DNA of 34,583 nt from Bordetella parapertussis (GCA_945875935.1 CAMCNE010000014.1:1-34583); one strand, 5' to 3'; positions 1 through 8,185 are shown, counted from the first letter of the stretch. Translations and numbers: made by a program. Notes: a model not told the origin generated them from the sequence alone.

Positions 1-1799
1 ACTTGGAGAATGGCGAGGAAGGCCTCTTGCGGCACTTCCACGGAACCGATCTGCTTCATGCGCTTTTTGCCCGCTTTCTGCTTGTCAAGCAGCTTGCGTT
101 TGCGCGATACGTCACCGCCGTAGCACTTGGCGATCACGTTCTTTCGGAGCGCTTTGATTGTCTCACGCGCAATGATGTTGGCCCCGATGGCGGCCTGGAT
201 GGCAACGTCGTACTGCTGGCGAGAAATCAGCTCACGCATCTTGGCCACCACGGCCCGGCTGCGGAACTGGCTTTGGGCGCGGTGCACGATGATGGACAGC
301 GCGTCGACCTTGTCGCCGTTGAGCAAGATGTCGACCTTGACCACGTCGGAGGCCCGGTATTCCTTGAACTCGTAGTCCATCGACGCATAGCCGCGCGACA
401 CGCTCTTGAGCTTGTCGAAGAAGTCCAGCACGATTTCGGCCAGCGGCATTTCGTAGGTCAGCATCACCTGACGGCCGTGATAGGCCATGTTGAGCTGGTT
501 GCCACGCTTCTGATTGGCCAGCGTCATGACCGGGCCCACGTAGTCCTGCGGCATGTAAAGGTGCACGGTGACGATGGGCTCGCGGATCTCGGCGATGCGT
601 CCGAGGTCGGGCATCTTGGACGGGTTGTCGACCTGGATCACCTCCTGATTGCCCAGTTCGACCTGATAGACCACGCTGGGCGCGGTGGTGATGAGGTCTT
701 GGTCAAACTCACGCTCGAGTCGCTCCTGCACGATCTCCATGTGCAGCAGGCCGAGAAATCCACACCGAAAGCCGAACCCGAGCGCCTGGCTCACCTCGGG
801 CTCGTAGCGCAGCGACGAATCGTTGAGCTTGAGTTTTTCGAGCGCGTCGCGAAGCTGGTCGTACTCGCTGGCTTCGGTCGGGTACAGGCCGGCGAAAACC
901 TGGGGCTGGATTTCCTTGAAGCCCGGCAATGCTTCGGCAGCCGGGCCACGGTTGTTGGGCAGCTTCTTCTCGATCGTGATGGTGTCGCCGACCTTGGCCG
1001 CCTGCAGTTCCTTGATGCCGGCGATGACGAAACCCACCTCGCCGGCACGCAGCACATCGCGCGGCATCGATTTCGGCGTGAACACGCCCAGACTTTCTGC
1101 GGCGTACACCGTGTTGGTGGCCATCATCTTGAAGCGCTCTGCGCGGCGCAACTCGCCGTCGACCACACGCACGAGCATCACCACGCCCACATAGTTGTCG
1201 AACCACGAATCGACAATCATGGCGCGCAGGGGCGCCTCGGGCTGACCCTTGGGCGGCGGGATGCGCGCGATGACGGCCTCTAGGATGTCGTCGATGCCCA
1301 GGCCCGTCTTGGCGCTGCAGGGAATGGCATCACTGGCATCGATGCCGATGACGTCTTCGATTTCTTCCTTGGCCCGCTCGGGATCGGCCTGCGGCAGGTC
1401 CATCTTGTTGAGCACCGGCACCACATCAACGCCGAGTTCGAGCGCTGTGTAGCAGTTGGCCACCGTCTGCGCCTCGACGCCCTGGCTGGCATCGACCACC
1501 AGCAGCGCGCCCTCGCACGCCGACAGTGAACGGCTCACCTCGTAAGAGAAGTCGACGTGACCTGGCGTGTCGATCAGGTTGAGGTAGTAGTCCTGCCCGT
1601 CACGCGCCCGATAGGTCAGCGCCGCGGTTTGCGCCTTGATGGTGATGCCGCGCTCTCGCTCGATGTCCATCGAGTCAAGCACCTGCGCTTCCATCTCGCG
1701 ATCGCTCAAACCGCCGCAGCGCTGTATCAGTCGATCCGCCAGCGTCGACTTGCCGTGATCGATGTGCGCGATGATGGAAAAGTTTCGAATGTGTTCCAT
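1..1799 (-). CDS. lepA: Elongation factor 4 (LepA GTPase), 3' end cut by window edge
   Basis: LepA is a ribosome-bound translational GTPase that can back-translocate or remodel stalled elongation complexes. The reading frame starts at the ATG at 1799 (MEHIRNFSIIAHIDHGKST) and stays open to base 1. It shows the G1 loop AHIDHGKS at residues 11-18, DTPGH for G3, NKMD for G4, and the LepA-specific C-terminal part ending near QIGSVEVPQEAFLAILQ. 599 codons are visible, about the usual family length, so only a few codons and the stop are missing. It is the last visible gene of the minus-strand block, 324 bases after mucD and behind a terminator, so it probably has its own promoter, though I could not place one. 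The Shine-Dalgarno sequence is weak. Identity is very secure. Confidence 0.97.
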   Translation of the reverse strand, partial: MEHIRNFSIIAHIDHGKSTLADRLIQRCGGLSDREMEAQVLDSMDIERERGITIKAQTAALTYRARDGQDYYLNLIDTPGHVDFSYEVSRSLSACEGALLVVDASQGVEAQTVANCYTALELGVDVVPVLNKMDLPQADPERAKEEIEDVIGIDASDAIPCSAKTGLGIDDILEAVIARIPPPKGQPEAPLRAMIVDSWFDNYVGVVMLVRVVDGELRRAERFKMMATNTVYAAESLGVFTPKSMPRDVLRAGEVGFVIAGIKELQAAKVGDTITIEKKLPNNRGPAAEALPGFKEIQPQVFAGLYPTEASEYDQLRDALEKLKLNDSSLRYEPEVSQALGFGFRCGFLGLLHMEIVQERLEREFDQDLITTAPSVVYQVELGNQEVIQVDNPSKMPDLGRIAEIREPIVTVHLYMPQDYVGPVMTLANQKRGNQLNMAYHGRQVMLTYEMPLAEIVLDFFDKLKSVSRGYASMDYEFKEYRASDVVKVDILLNGDKVDALSIIVHRAQSQFRSRAVVAKMRELISRQQYDVAIQAAIGANIIARETIKALRKNVIAKCYGGDVSRKRKLLDKQKAGKKRMKQIGSVEVPQEAFLAILQ

Positions 1800-1912
1800 G
1801 GACTGCCGTGCTTTTTCAGTGAGCCATCTCACCAAAGACTCAGCGGCGATGCCGCTGTGGCGAATGCTCTTCGGATACAACGCGGTGGCGATTCGCGTGG
1901 GGCGTTGGGGCT

Positions 1913-1944
1913 AAAAAAAAGGCACGTCGAACGATTGACGCGCC
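1913..1944 (-). terminator. Rho-independent terminator downstream of mucD
   Basis: On the minus strand GGCGCGTC pairs with GACGTGCC (8 bp with one G-U pair) around an 8-base loop, followed directly by eight T residues (1913-1920). This is a textbook intrinsic terminator. It would end the rpoE-rseA-rseB-mucD transcript before lepA, and would equally end any short transcript begun at about 1977. Confidence 0.8.
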
Positions 1945-1977
1945 TTCCAACAAAAACGTTTGGCAACTGCTTGTTGG
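1913..1977 (-). ncRNA. Candidate small RNA of about 65 nt
   Basis: A -10-like TACAAT lies at 1984-1989 on the minus strand, so a transcript could begin near 1977. It would fold into a first hairpin with a 7-bp perfect stem (CCAACAA at 1971-1977 with TTGTTGG at 1947-1953), and then the terminator hairpin and U-tract at 1913-1944. Two hairpins plus a U8 tail is the usual shape of an Hfq-type small RNA. The -35 region is weak, and the same hairpins could simply be the 3' end of the mucD mRNA. Existence is inferred only. Confidence 0.35.
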
Positions 1978-2123
1978 GATTTGATTGTATCGAAAAGCCC
2001 CCACCGCAAAACCCCTGCTGGGCCCGGTGCGCACCGCTCGAGCGTCTCCGCACCTGAAGTTGCTCACATCTTGTGCACAGGATTTCAGTCTGGGGCTTTG
2101 CCTTCGCTGAGGCGAGGTGGATT

Positions 2124-3635
2124 TCAGCGCTGGGGTCGAATCACGATGTAGTTGACCCAGTCGCCGCGCTTGATCAGTGCGGTGACCTGCTTGTCCTTGT
2201 CGAGCTTGCCGACCACGGATTCAAACTGCTTGGCGCCGGTGATTTCGGTGTTGTCGAGCGACAAGACCACGTCACCCTCACGAATGCCCGCCCGCGCCGC
2301 AGCGCCTTCGGCCATCTCGACGCGCACGCCGCCCTTGACTTTCAGATCGCGCTTTTGCACGTCACTGAGGTCCGACACCGCCAAGCCCAACGGGCCCACC
2401 GATGCGGGCGTCTTCGCACCACCACGGTCGGACTGAGCGGCGACACGGTCAGCTTCCAGTTCCACCACGGTCACGCTGAGGTCGCGACTGCTGCCTCGAC
2501 GAAACACCTGCACCGTGGAGCGGGTGCCTGGCTTGACGCCACCCACGATGCGGGGCAAGTCGCCGGCTTTGTCGATCGTGCGGCCATCGAACTTGGTGAT
2601 GATGTCGCCCGCCTCGATACCCGCCTTGTCGGCCGGGCCGCCGGCCTCGACGCTGCGAACCAGCGCGCCGACTGGCTTGCCCAGCCCGATCGACTCGGCG
2701 ACCTCCTTGGTCACCTGATCGATCTGCACGCCGATGCGCCCGCGCACCACACGGCCACTGGACTTGAGCTGATCAGATACGCGGGTGGCTTCATCGATGG
2801 GAATGGCAAACGAAATCCCCATGAAGCCGCCTGAGCGGCTGTAGATCTGGGAGTTGATGCCCACCACCTCGCCGCGCATGTTGATCAGCGGGCCGCCCGA
2901 GTTGCCGGGATTGATCGCGACATCGGTCTGAATGAAGGGCAGGAAATCGCCGGTGTCGCGTGCCTTGGCGCTCACGATGCCCGCAGTCACGGTGTTCTCA
3001 AGGCCGAACGGAGAGCCGATGGCAATCACCCATTCGCCCACCTTCAGCCGGCTCACATCACCCAGCCGGACAGCGGGCAGCCCACTGGAATCGATCTTGA
3101 CGAGCGCCACGTCGGTGCGCTTGTCCGCACCAATGATCCGCGCCTTGAACTCGCGCTTGTCGGTGAGCGTCACGAAGACTTCCTCAGCGCCTTCGACGAC
3201 GTGGGCATTGGTCATCACGTAGCCGTCAGAACTCAGGATGAATCCCGAGCCCACGCCACGCTGTTGCGGTTCGCCTTCGCCTTGCGGAGGCCGCTGTGGC
3301 GCAGGTCGCCGGGGGTTTTGCTGCTGGTTGGGTATCGGCATGCCGAAGCGGCGGAAGAACTCCAGCATGTCCTCGTCAAATTCAGGGCCGCCGTTGCTGC
3401 GGGGCGAGCGAGCCTTTTCGGTGGTGCGGATGTTGACCACCGCCGGCCCGACGTTTTCGACCAGCGTGGAAAAGTCTGGCAGGGTTTGCGCGTGCACAGC
3501 CGCAGGCGCCAAGCCCAGCGCCACGAACGCCGTCAGGATGAGTGTGAGCAGACCCGATTGAAGCCGGTCAGACAGGGATCGACGCGGCGCGCAAGGGAAA
3601 GATTGACGGGTGCCGGTGTGTGGCTGAACTTGCAT
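2124..3635 (-). CDS. mucD: Periplasmic HtrA/Do-family serine protease
   Basis: A trypsin-like protease and chaperone that degrades misfolded envelope proteins. I chose the ATG at 3635 because AAGAGGAG sits 5 bases before it; an upstream in-frame ATG at 3662 lacks this. The 503-residue product has a signal peptide (cleavage near residue 49, VHA/QTLP), a Q-rich linker around 100-125, the catalytic triad His145 (NAHVVEG), Asp175 (RTDVALVKID) and Ser246 (GNSGGPL), and two PDZ domains at about 285-375 and 405-500. Length and layout match DegP/DegQ/MucD. It follows rseB by 44 bases, the usual betaproteobacterial rpoE-rseA-rseB-degP/mucD order, and is expected to be part of the sigma-E response. DegQ would be an equally fair name. 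Confidence 0.95.
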   Translation of the reverse strand: MQVQPHTGTRQSFPCAPRRSLSDRLQSGLLTLILTAFVALGLAPAAVHAQTLPDFSTLVENVGPAVVNIRTTEKARSPRSNGGPEFDEDMLEFFRRFGMPIPNQQQNPRRPAPQRPPQGEGEPQQRGVGSGFILSSDGYVMTNAHVVEGAEEVFVTLTDKREFKARIIGADKRTDVALVKIDSSGLPAVRLGDVSRLKVGEWVIAIGSPFGLENTVTAGIVSAKARDTGDFLPFIQTDVAINPGNSGGPLINMRGEVVGINSQIYSRSGGFMGISFAIPIDEATRVSDQLKSSGRVVRGRIGVQIDQVTKEVAESIGLGKPVGALVRSVEAGGPADKAGIEAGDIITKFDGRTIDKAGDLPRIVGGVKPGTRSTVQVFRRGSSRDLSVTVVELEADRVAAQSDRGGAKTPASVGPLGLAVSDLSDVQKRDLKVKGGVRVEMAEGAAARAGIREGDVVLSLDNTEITGAKQFESVVGKLDKDKQVTALIKRGDWVNYIVIRPQR

Positions 3636-3671
3636 ATGGACTCCTCTTGCCAAACGAAACATACAAAGCAG

Positions 3672-3692
3672 TCGCAGGGCTATTTCCTGCGA
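3672..3692 (-). other. Hairpin over the rseB stop codon
   Basis: TCGCAGG and CCTGCGA form a perfect 7-bp stem with a 7-base loop on the minus strand. The loop end contains part of the rseB stop codon (3680-3682). No T-run follows, so it is not a normal terminator. It could be an mRNA processing or stability element that sets the mucD level apart from rseAB. Confidence 0.4.
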
Positions 3693-4702
3693 TCGAGTGA
3701 CTGGGTGAAGGCTTTCAGGGTGACGGCGGGAACGTCACCCACGACCGTGAGCCAGTAATCCCCCCGACGGCTCGTCATGGTGTGCGTTGCACCACTCGCG
3801 CTGAGCGTCGGATGGGAATGCCTGTCCTGGCTGTAAGGCTCGATGAACACCGACACGTAAGTCATGCCATCAGAGAACACCGCATGCAGCGCCGACGTCT
3901 TGGGCCGTGTCGCATCCGCTTTCAAACCCAGCTCCATGGGCCGGCGAAAACAGCTCAGGGGCCTGAAGCCGTTTACCGGGTTGCGCAACTCCCAACCCTC
4001 GGTGTCCAGTCGGGTCGGCTGCATTTGCGGCTTGATGACGCGGTAGCCTGCGGGTGTTTGCATGGGTTGCAAAACGAGCTCGGGCTGGGAGCGCACGCCG
4101 ATCAGCACATCAGAGAACGCGGAGACCTCGAGCACCTCGCCGCGCTCGTCGAAAACCTCGGCGCGCAACAGCAGACCGGTGTGCGCTTCGGCCCACAGAC
4201 GATAGCCATAGCGATATTCATCACGGGGCTTGAGCAGCAGCACGTTGGCGTCATGTCCGGCAGCACGATCAGGCTTGAGCGTTTGCACGTCATAGACCTC
4301 GGAGATGCGGTCGTCGCGCCCAACCAAGAGCGAGGGGAACGAAATGGCTGCATTTCTTTGTTCGACCAGCACCGTGCGCATCGAGGGCCACACGGTGTGA
4401 ACCTCGTTGTTGTGGCGCAAGACATAGCGCACCTGGCCATCGAGAGGCTCGATCCACTCGAACTGATCGGAGCCTTCAAAGAAATGGAAGATGCGCGCGC
4501 TGGAGACCGCCCCGGCAGCGCTAACCACAAAAGTACCCTGAAAGTTGCGTTGGCTGGCTGCGTCATGAATGCGCATCAACCATCGGCGAACTTCGGGCGG
4601 CTCGATGGACGCGCCTGGCTCGGCTTGAACCAGGCACGGCATCGATGCCGCGGCACACAAGGCCAGTGCCGACAGCCAGCAGCGCAAGCGAAACTGCAAC
4701 AT
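3680..4702 (-). CDS. rseB: Sigma-E regulatory periplasmic protein RseB/MucB
   Basis: RseB binds the periplasmic part of the anti-sigma factor RseA and protects it from DegS until mislocalised lipopolysaccharide or lipoproteins displace it. The chosen ATG at 4702 gives a 340-residue protein with a clean signal peptide (hydrophobic core, then CLVQA/EPG near residue 27). The mature part has the MucB/RseB layout: an N-terminal lipid-binding LolA-like fold with motifs such as FQGTFVVS and RDEYRYGYRLWAE, then a small C-terminal domain ending near DYWLTVVGDVPAVTLK. An in-frame ATG at 4738 would overlap rseA and spoil the signal peptide. The gene starts 7 bases after the rseA stop, consistent with co-translation. 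Confidence 0.93.
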   Translation of the reverse strand: MLQFRLRCWLSALALCAAASMPCLVQAEPGASIEPPEVRRWLMRIHDAASQRNFQGTFVVSAAGAVSSARIFHFFEGSDQFEWIEPLDGQVRYVLRHNNEVHTVWPSMRTVLVEQRNAAISFPSLLVGRDDRISEVYDVQTLKPDRAAGHDANVLLLKPRDEYRYGYRLWAEAHTGLLLRAEVFDERGEVLEVSAFSDVLIGVRSQPELVLQPMQTPAGYRVIKPQMQPTRLDTEGWELRNPVNGFRPLSCFRRPMELGLKADATRPKTSALHAVFSDGMTYVSVFIEPYSQDRHSHPTLSASGATHTMTSRRGDYWLTVVGDVPAVTLKAFTQSLDRRK

Positions 4703-4709
4703 CACGGCG

Positions 4710-5396
4710 TCAACGAGCAGGGACTTCAACGGCCGCATTGCGCAGGAAGCCCGAGGGCGCCCCCAGAACCGAACTTCCCGCCAACTGCTTGTGTGCGAGC
4801 AAGTACTCATCAAGCTGTGGGTTGCGGATCAACTCGCCTGTGGCCACGGATTCGGGGAATGAGGCCGGGTTCTCAGAGCGGGCGACCACGACGGCTGACG
4901 GCGCTTGCACGGCTGACGCTGTGGGAGCCACCGCCGCGAGTTGCAAAGCCTGCGCTGAGGATTCTTGCGGTGCCTCAGACACGGCCACCAGCGTGCCTGC
5001 GACCGCCACAAAACCCGCTGCCACAGCTGCCGGGGCCCACCACGATCGCTTGCTGGCGCGCTGGCCCACACTCGGTGCGGCATCTGCGTCCAGCGGACCG
5101 GCCTGTGGCGTTCGGGGCGTGGACGGCGCGAGCACCACAGGCTCGTCGGCCAACCGGGCTCGCAAGTCGACCAGAAAACGCTCATCTCGCGAGGCGGGGC
5201 TGGCCAGGTCCTCGGAGCGCATCACATCGCCGATCAGGCTGAACGCATGCCACGTCTCGCGCACTTCAGGGTCGTTGCGCCACAAGACGCAAAGGCGTCG
5301 AACCGCATCGTCAGACAACTCGCCATCGAGTGCGGCGGACAACTCCTGTCGCTGGTTGATCTGCGCCCCGCCGTCGCCATTGGACTGATCAGACAT
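4710..5396 (-). CDS. rseA: Anti-sigma-E factor RseA
   Basis: An inner-membrane anti-sigma factor that sequesters RpoE at the membrane and releases it after DegS/RseP cleavage. The ATG at 5396 is preceded by GGAGG, which decides against an in-frame start 9 codons upstream. The 228-residue product has an N-terminal RseA domain (about 15-85, with LSAALDGELSDDAVRRL and RETWHAFSLIGDVMR), a single transmembrane segment at about 119-139, and an Ala/Pro/Val-rich periplasmic tail. This topology fits the family, although the tail is low complexity and hard to align by eye. It lies between rpoE and rseB in the standard order, 56 bases after the rpoE stop. Confidence 0.92.
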   Translation of the reverse strand: MSDQSNGDGGAQINQRQELSAALDGELSDDAVRRLCVLWRNDPEVRETWHAFSLIGDVMRSEDLASPASRDERFLVDLRARLADEPVVLAPSTPRTPQAGPLDADAAPSVGQRASKRSWWAPAAVAAGFVAVAGTLVAVSEAPQESSAQALQLAAVAPTASAVQAPSAVVVARSENPASFPESVATGELIRNPQLDEYLLAHKQLAGSSVLGAPSGFLRNAAVEVPAR

Positions 5397-5452
5397 GCTC
5401 GCCTCCACCTGGCTGGCCACCACCCCGTGCTGTGACTTGGGTATTCATTCAA

Positions 5453-6073
5453 TCACCACCGTTCATCCGAACGCGTCCCCAGCAAAGGACGCAAACGCAA
5501 GGCGATCGCCTCGCGGGCTCTGAAAATTCTCGATCGCACGGTGCCGATGGGACAGTTCATCAACTCGGCGATTTCTTCGTAGCTCAAGCCTTCGATTTCC
5601 CGCAGGGTGATGGCCTGGCGCAAATCCTCTGACAGCGCTTCGATCGCAGAGTTCACTGTCATCGCAATCTCTTTGCTTTGCAGCAGCGACTCGGGCGTCT
5701 CGCCGGTCGTTGGTTCGTTCTCGACCCTGAAAGTTTCGTCGTCGTCGTCACGCAATGCGCGAGAAGATTCGGTCACCAAAAGATCCCGCTTCAATTCACC
5801 GAGGGCCTTCTTGGCCGTGTTCACGGCAATTCGATAAAGCCATGTGTAAAACGCGCTGTCTCCCCTGAATTTGGGCAAGGCGCGGTAAGCACGGATGAAG
5901 GTTTCCTGGGCGATGTCGGGAACCAGATCCACATCGCGCACCATGCGACCAATCAGACGCTCGATACGCCGCTGGTACTTGACGACAAGCATTTCAAACG
6001 CCTTGACGTCACCCTGTTTGACACGCTCGACCAGCGGCGCGTCGGCATCGGTCGATGGGGTGGTCTCGGTCAA
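5453..6073 (-). CDS. rpoE: ECF sigma factor RpoE (sigma-E/AlgU)
   Basis: Sigma factor for the envelope-stress regulon. Region 2 is seen around LVERVKQGDVKAFEMLVVKY and DIAQETFIRAYRALPKFRG, and region 4 around ITLREIEGLSYEEIAELM and GTVRSRIFRAREAI. The longest open frame would begin at 6190 with 39 residues that look nothing like the family. The likely start is TTG at 6073, giving MTETTPSTDADAPLVERV and 206 residues, close to the usual length. This TTG overlaps the TGA of the upstream gene as TTGA, so translation is probably coupled. No clear Shine-Dalgarno is visible, which also argues for coupling. The start codon is inferred; the family call is secure. Confidence 0.93.
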   Translation of the reverse strand: MTETTPSTDADAPLVERVKQGDVKAFEMLVVKYQRRIERLIGRMVRDVDLVPDIAQETFIRAYRALPKFRGDSAFYTWLYRIAVNTAKKALGELKRDLLVTESSRALRDDDDETFRVENEPTTGETPESLLQSKEIAMTVNSAIEALSEDLRQAITLREIEGLSYEEIAELMNCPIGTVRSRIFRAREAIALRLRPLLGTRSDERW

Positions 6074-6558
6074 ATCAGGTCTGCGAGTTGAGGCGGGTCT
6101 ACAGGAGCGTGTGCACCGCTGCGCAGGTGCAAGGCGCAGCGAAGGTCGTGCCAGTGTGCACGCAAGCCGTGTCGCTGAAGCGGCAACCACAAAGGCTTGA
6201 GCGGGATCGCTGAGTCGTCAGCCTCGAGCCTCAGCAACATGAAGCCCCCGAGATCAAGCAAGACACGCACCCGCCAAGGGCCACATTCTCGATCGGCGCC
6301 CACACCATGACGGCTGTGCCAATACTGGGAATCCCATCGCAAGACGACAGGGGCTTGGCGAACACTGGTCAGCAAGCCGAGCAACGACGCCGACGCGGCG
6401 AATGCCACCAGCGCGATTTCCCAAGGCGAAGAACCGTCGCGACTGAGCGCGAACCATGCGCCACAACAAAGGCACAAGAACATCCCGAGGCAACCAAGAA
6501 AACCATTCCAGATGTCAAAGCGTTCGATCGTGACGCTCAGTGGTGACGCCGCCCGCAT
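6070..6558 (-). CDS. Small two-helix membrane protein, YgfX/CptA-like
   Basis: 162 residues with two hydrophobic helices near 16-38 and 45-66, then a soluble tail of about 95 residues rich in Trp, Leu and Arg (WDSQYWHSRHG, LLDLGGFMLLRLE, LPLQRHGLRAHWHDLRCAL). Two N-terminal helices and a cytoplasmic tail match the YgfX/CptA family, whose E. coli member affects cell shape proteins and pairs with the antitoxin-like YgfY/SdhE. No SdhE-like gene is adjacent here, so a toxin role should not be assumed. GGAG lies 8 bases before the ATG. It follows fabF by 21 bases, and its stop overlaps the TTG start of rpoE, so it is positioned to affect RpoE synthesis. The family assignment rests on topology and general look only. 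Confidence 0.6.
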   Translation of the reverse strand: MRAASPLSVTIERFDIWNGFLGCLGMFLCLCCGAWFALSRDGSSPWEIALVAFAASASLLGLLTSVRQAPVVLRWDSQYWHSRHGVGADRECGPWRVRVLLDLGGFMLLRLEADDSAIPLKPLWLPLQRHGLRAHWHDLRCALHLRSGAHAPVDPPQLADLI

Positions 6559-6579
6559 GCGATTCGCTCCATGCGAAGG

Positions 6580-7824
6580 TCAGACACGCTTGAAAACAAG
6601 CGTGCCGTTGGTTCCGCCAAAGCCGAAATTGTTCTTCGCTGCGTATTCGATCTTCATGTCACGCGCCGTGTTGGCACAGTAGTCGAGGTCGCAGTCGGGA
6701 TCCTGATTGAAGATGTTGATGGTCGGTGGTGATACCTGATGGAGAACTGCCATCGCGGTGAAAACCGATTCGATGCCACCTGCCCCGCCCAAAAGATGCC
6801 CGGTCATGGACTTGGTGGAGTTGACCACCAGCTTGTGCGCGTGATCGCCGAAAGCCAGCTTGATCGCATTGGTCTCGTTCACATCGCCCAAGGGCGTCGA
6901 CGTGCCATGCGCGTTGAGGTACTGAACCGCATCGGCCGGAATCTGCGCATTGCGCAGGGCTGCGCGCATCGAACGTTTCGGGCCATCCACGCTGGGCGCG
7001 GTCATGTGAAACGCATCAGCACCCATCCCAAAGCCGACCAGTTCCGCATAGATCTTGGCGCCTCTGCGTTTGGCGTGCTCGTACTCTTCAAGCACCATCA
7101 CGCCCGAGCCTTCGCCCAGCACGAACCCGTCACGATCCTTGTCCCATGGACGAGATGCCGTGCTCGGGTCGTCGTTTCGCGTGGAAAGGGCACGCGCTGC
7201 CGCAAACCCTCCCACTCCCAGCGGTGACACCGTGGATTCGGCTCCACCTGCGACCATGACATCGGCATCGCCGTACTCGATCATGCGGCCGGCCTGTCCG
7301 ATGCAATGCAAGCCCGTGGTGCAGGCGGTCACGATCGCAAGATTGGGCCCCTGAAAGCCGAACTTGATGGACAGATGCCCGGAGATCATGTTGATGATCG
7401 ACGCCGGCACGAAGAAGGGAGATACCCGACGCGGGCCACGCGACACCAGCTCGGCGTGGGTTTCCTCGATGAGTGGCAAGCCACCGATGCCTGAGCCCAC
7501 CAGGCAGCCGATGCGTTCGGCTTCTTCCTCCCTCAATTCGCCACCGGTCTTCAGCCCGGAATCCCTCACGGCTTGAATCGATGCAGCCAGGCCGTACTGC
7601 ATGAACACGTCCATGTGCCGGGCTTCCTTGGCCGGGAAGTAATCCTCGACATTGAAGCCCTTGACCTCGCCGGCGAACCGACAAGAAAAATCGGTGGCAT
7701 CGAAACGGGTGATATTGGCAATGCCGGAGCGACCAGCCACCACATTTGACCAGCCCTCGGTCACGCTGTTACCGACCGGGCTGATCAAACCCATGCCAGT
7801 GACGACCACACGCCTGCGGTTCAC
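6580..7824 (-). CDS. fabF: 3-oxoacyl-ACP synthase II
   Basis: Condensing enzyme that extends acyl-ACP with malonyl-ACP in fatty-acid elongation. The 414-residue protein has the Cys-His-His triad: Cys168 in VTACTTG, His306 in NAHGTSTPLGD and His343 in MTGHLLGGAGG, plus the C-terminal NNFGFGGTNG. The start is GTG at 7824 (MNRRRVVVTGMGLISPVG), with GAGGG 7 bases upstream; no ATG fits. It lies 94 bases after acpP, which leaves room for a control element, but only a T8 run with a poor 4-bp stem is seen there. Length and motifs are standard. Confidence 0.97.
   Translation of the reverse strand: MNRRRVVVTGMGLISPVGNSVTEGWSNVVAGRSGIANITRFDATDFSCRFAGEVKGFNVEDYFPAKEARHMDVFMQYGLAASIQAVRDSGLKTGGELREEEAERIGCLVGSGIGGLPLIEETHAELVSRGPRRVSPFFVPASIINMISGHLSIKFGFQGPNLAIVTACTTGLHCIGQAGRMIEYGDADVMVAGGAESTVSPLGVGGFAAARALSTRNDDPSTASRPWDKDRDGFVLGEGSGVMVLEEYEHAKRRGAKIYAELVGFGMGADAFHMTAPSVDGPKRSMRAALRNAQIPADAVQYLNAHGTSTPLGDVNETNAIKLAFGDHAHKLVVNSTKSMTGHLLGGAGGIESVFTAMAVLHQVSPPTINIFNQDPDCDLDYCANTARDMKIEYAAKNNFGFGGTNGTLVFKRV
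6589..6615 (-). promoter_or_regulatory. Possible sigma-E promoter inside the fabF 3' end
   Basis: On the minus strand GGAACCA (6609-6615) and TCAAG (6589-6593) are separated by 15 bases, close to the enterobacterial sigma-E consensus GGAACTT-N15/16-TCAAA. Its position, just upstream of the YgfX-like gene and rpoE, suits autoregulation. The -35 match overlaps the conserved FabF residues Gly-Gly-Thr-Asn, so chance under protein constraint is a real alternative. Confidence 0.3.
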
Positions 7825-7918
7825 CGACCAGCCCTCAAGGGGAATTGAAGATGCATGAACGCAGGACCGATGTCAGGCCCGGAAAGCGGCAAAAAAAACA
7901 TTCCGTGGTGGGTGCGGA

Positions 7919-8158
7919 TCAAGCCTTCTGGTGCTTCAAGGCGTAGTCAATGGCCAGTTGCACCGTGGTGATTTTCTCGGCCTCTTCGTCGGGGATTTCG
8001 ATGCCGAATTCATCCTCGAGTGCCATCACCAGTTCCACGGTGTCAAGTGAGTCTGCTCCCAGATCGGCGACGAAAGCCTTTTCATTGGAAACGTCGGATT
8101 CAGGCACGCCGAGTTGCTCGGCAACGATCTTCTTGACACGGGATTCGATATCGCTCAT
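7919..8158 (-). CDS. acpP: Acyl carrier protein
   Basis: 79-residue acidic carrier protein that holds growing acyl chains on a 4'-phosphopantetheine arm. The attachment serine is Ser37 in the hallmark GADSLDTVELVMALEDEF. A strong ribosome site GGAGGAG stands right before the ATG (GGAGGAGTCATG), fitting the high abundance of ACP. It sits between fabG and fabF as in most proteobacteria. The 112-base gap on its upstream side carries a candidate promoter and a hairpin, so it may be expressed above the rest of the operon. Confidence 0.98.
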   Translation of the reverse strand: MSDIESRVKKIVAEQLGVPESDVSNEKAFVADLGADSLDTVELVMALEDEFGIEIPDEEAEKITTVQLAIDYALKHQKA

Positions 8159-8185
8159 GACTCCTCCAGGAGTGTTGTATGTAAA

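Larger units (their letters stand above)
1800..2123. other. Gene-free spacer between mucD and lepA
   Basis: This 324-base gap contains no convincing protein gene. Short open frames on the minus strand (for example 1840-2067) have no recognisable family, no good ribosome site, and run through hairpins. The spacer holds a clear minus-strand terminator (1913-1944), a second hairpin just upstream of it and a -10-like box, described separately. The 110 bases nearest lepA must carry its leader, but no promoter stands out. Confidence 0.6.

Noticed and set aside
3..1283. 426-codon open frame on the plus strand
   Set aside because: Exactly antisense to lepA, which is beyond doubt; no recognisable motif.
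1840..2067. Short minus-strand open frames between mucD and lepA
   Set aside because: They read through the hairpin and terminator region, have poor ribosome sites and unrecognisable products.
3782..5242. 486-codon open frame on the plus strand
   Set aside because: Antisense to rseB and rseA, which have clear family motifs; the plus-strand product has none.
5453..6190. Long 245-residue version of RpoE
   Set aside because: The extra 39 residues lie inside the YgfX-like gene and do not resemble any sigma factor N-terminus.
7885..7918. T8 run after acpP as a terminator
   Set aside because: The stem before it on the minus strand is only TCCG/CGGA (4 bp, 9-base loop), too weak for a confident terminator; fabF must be expressed downstream.
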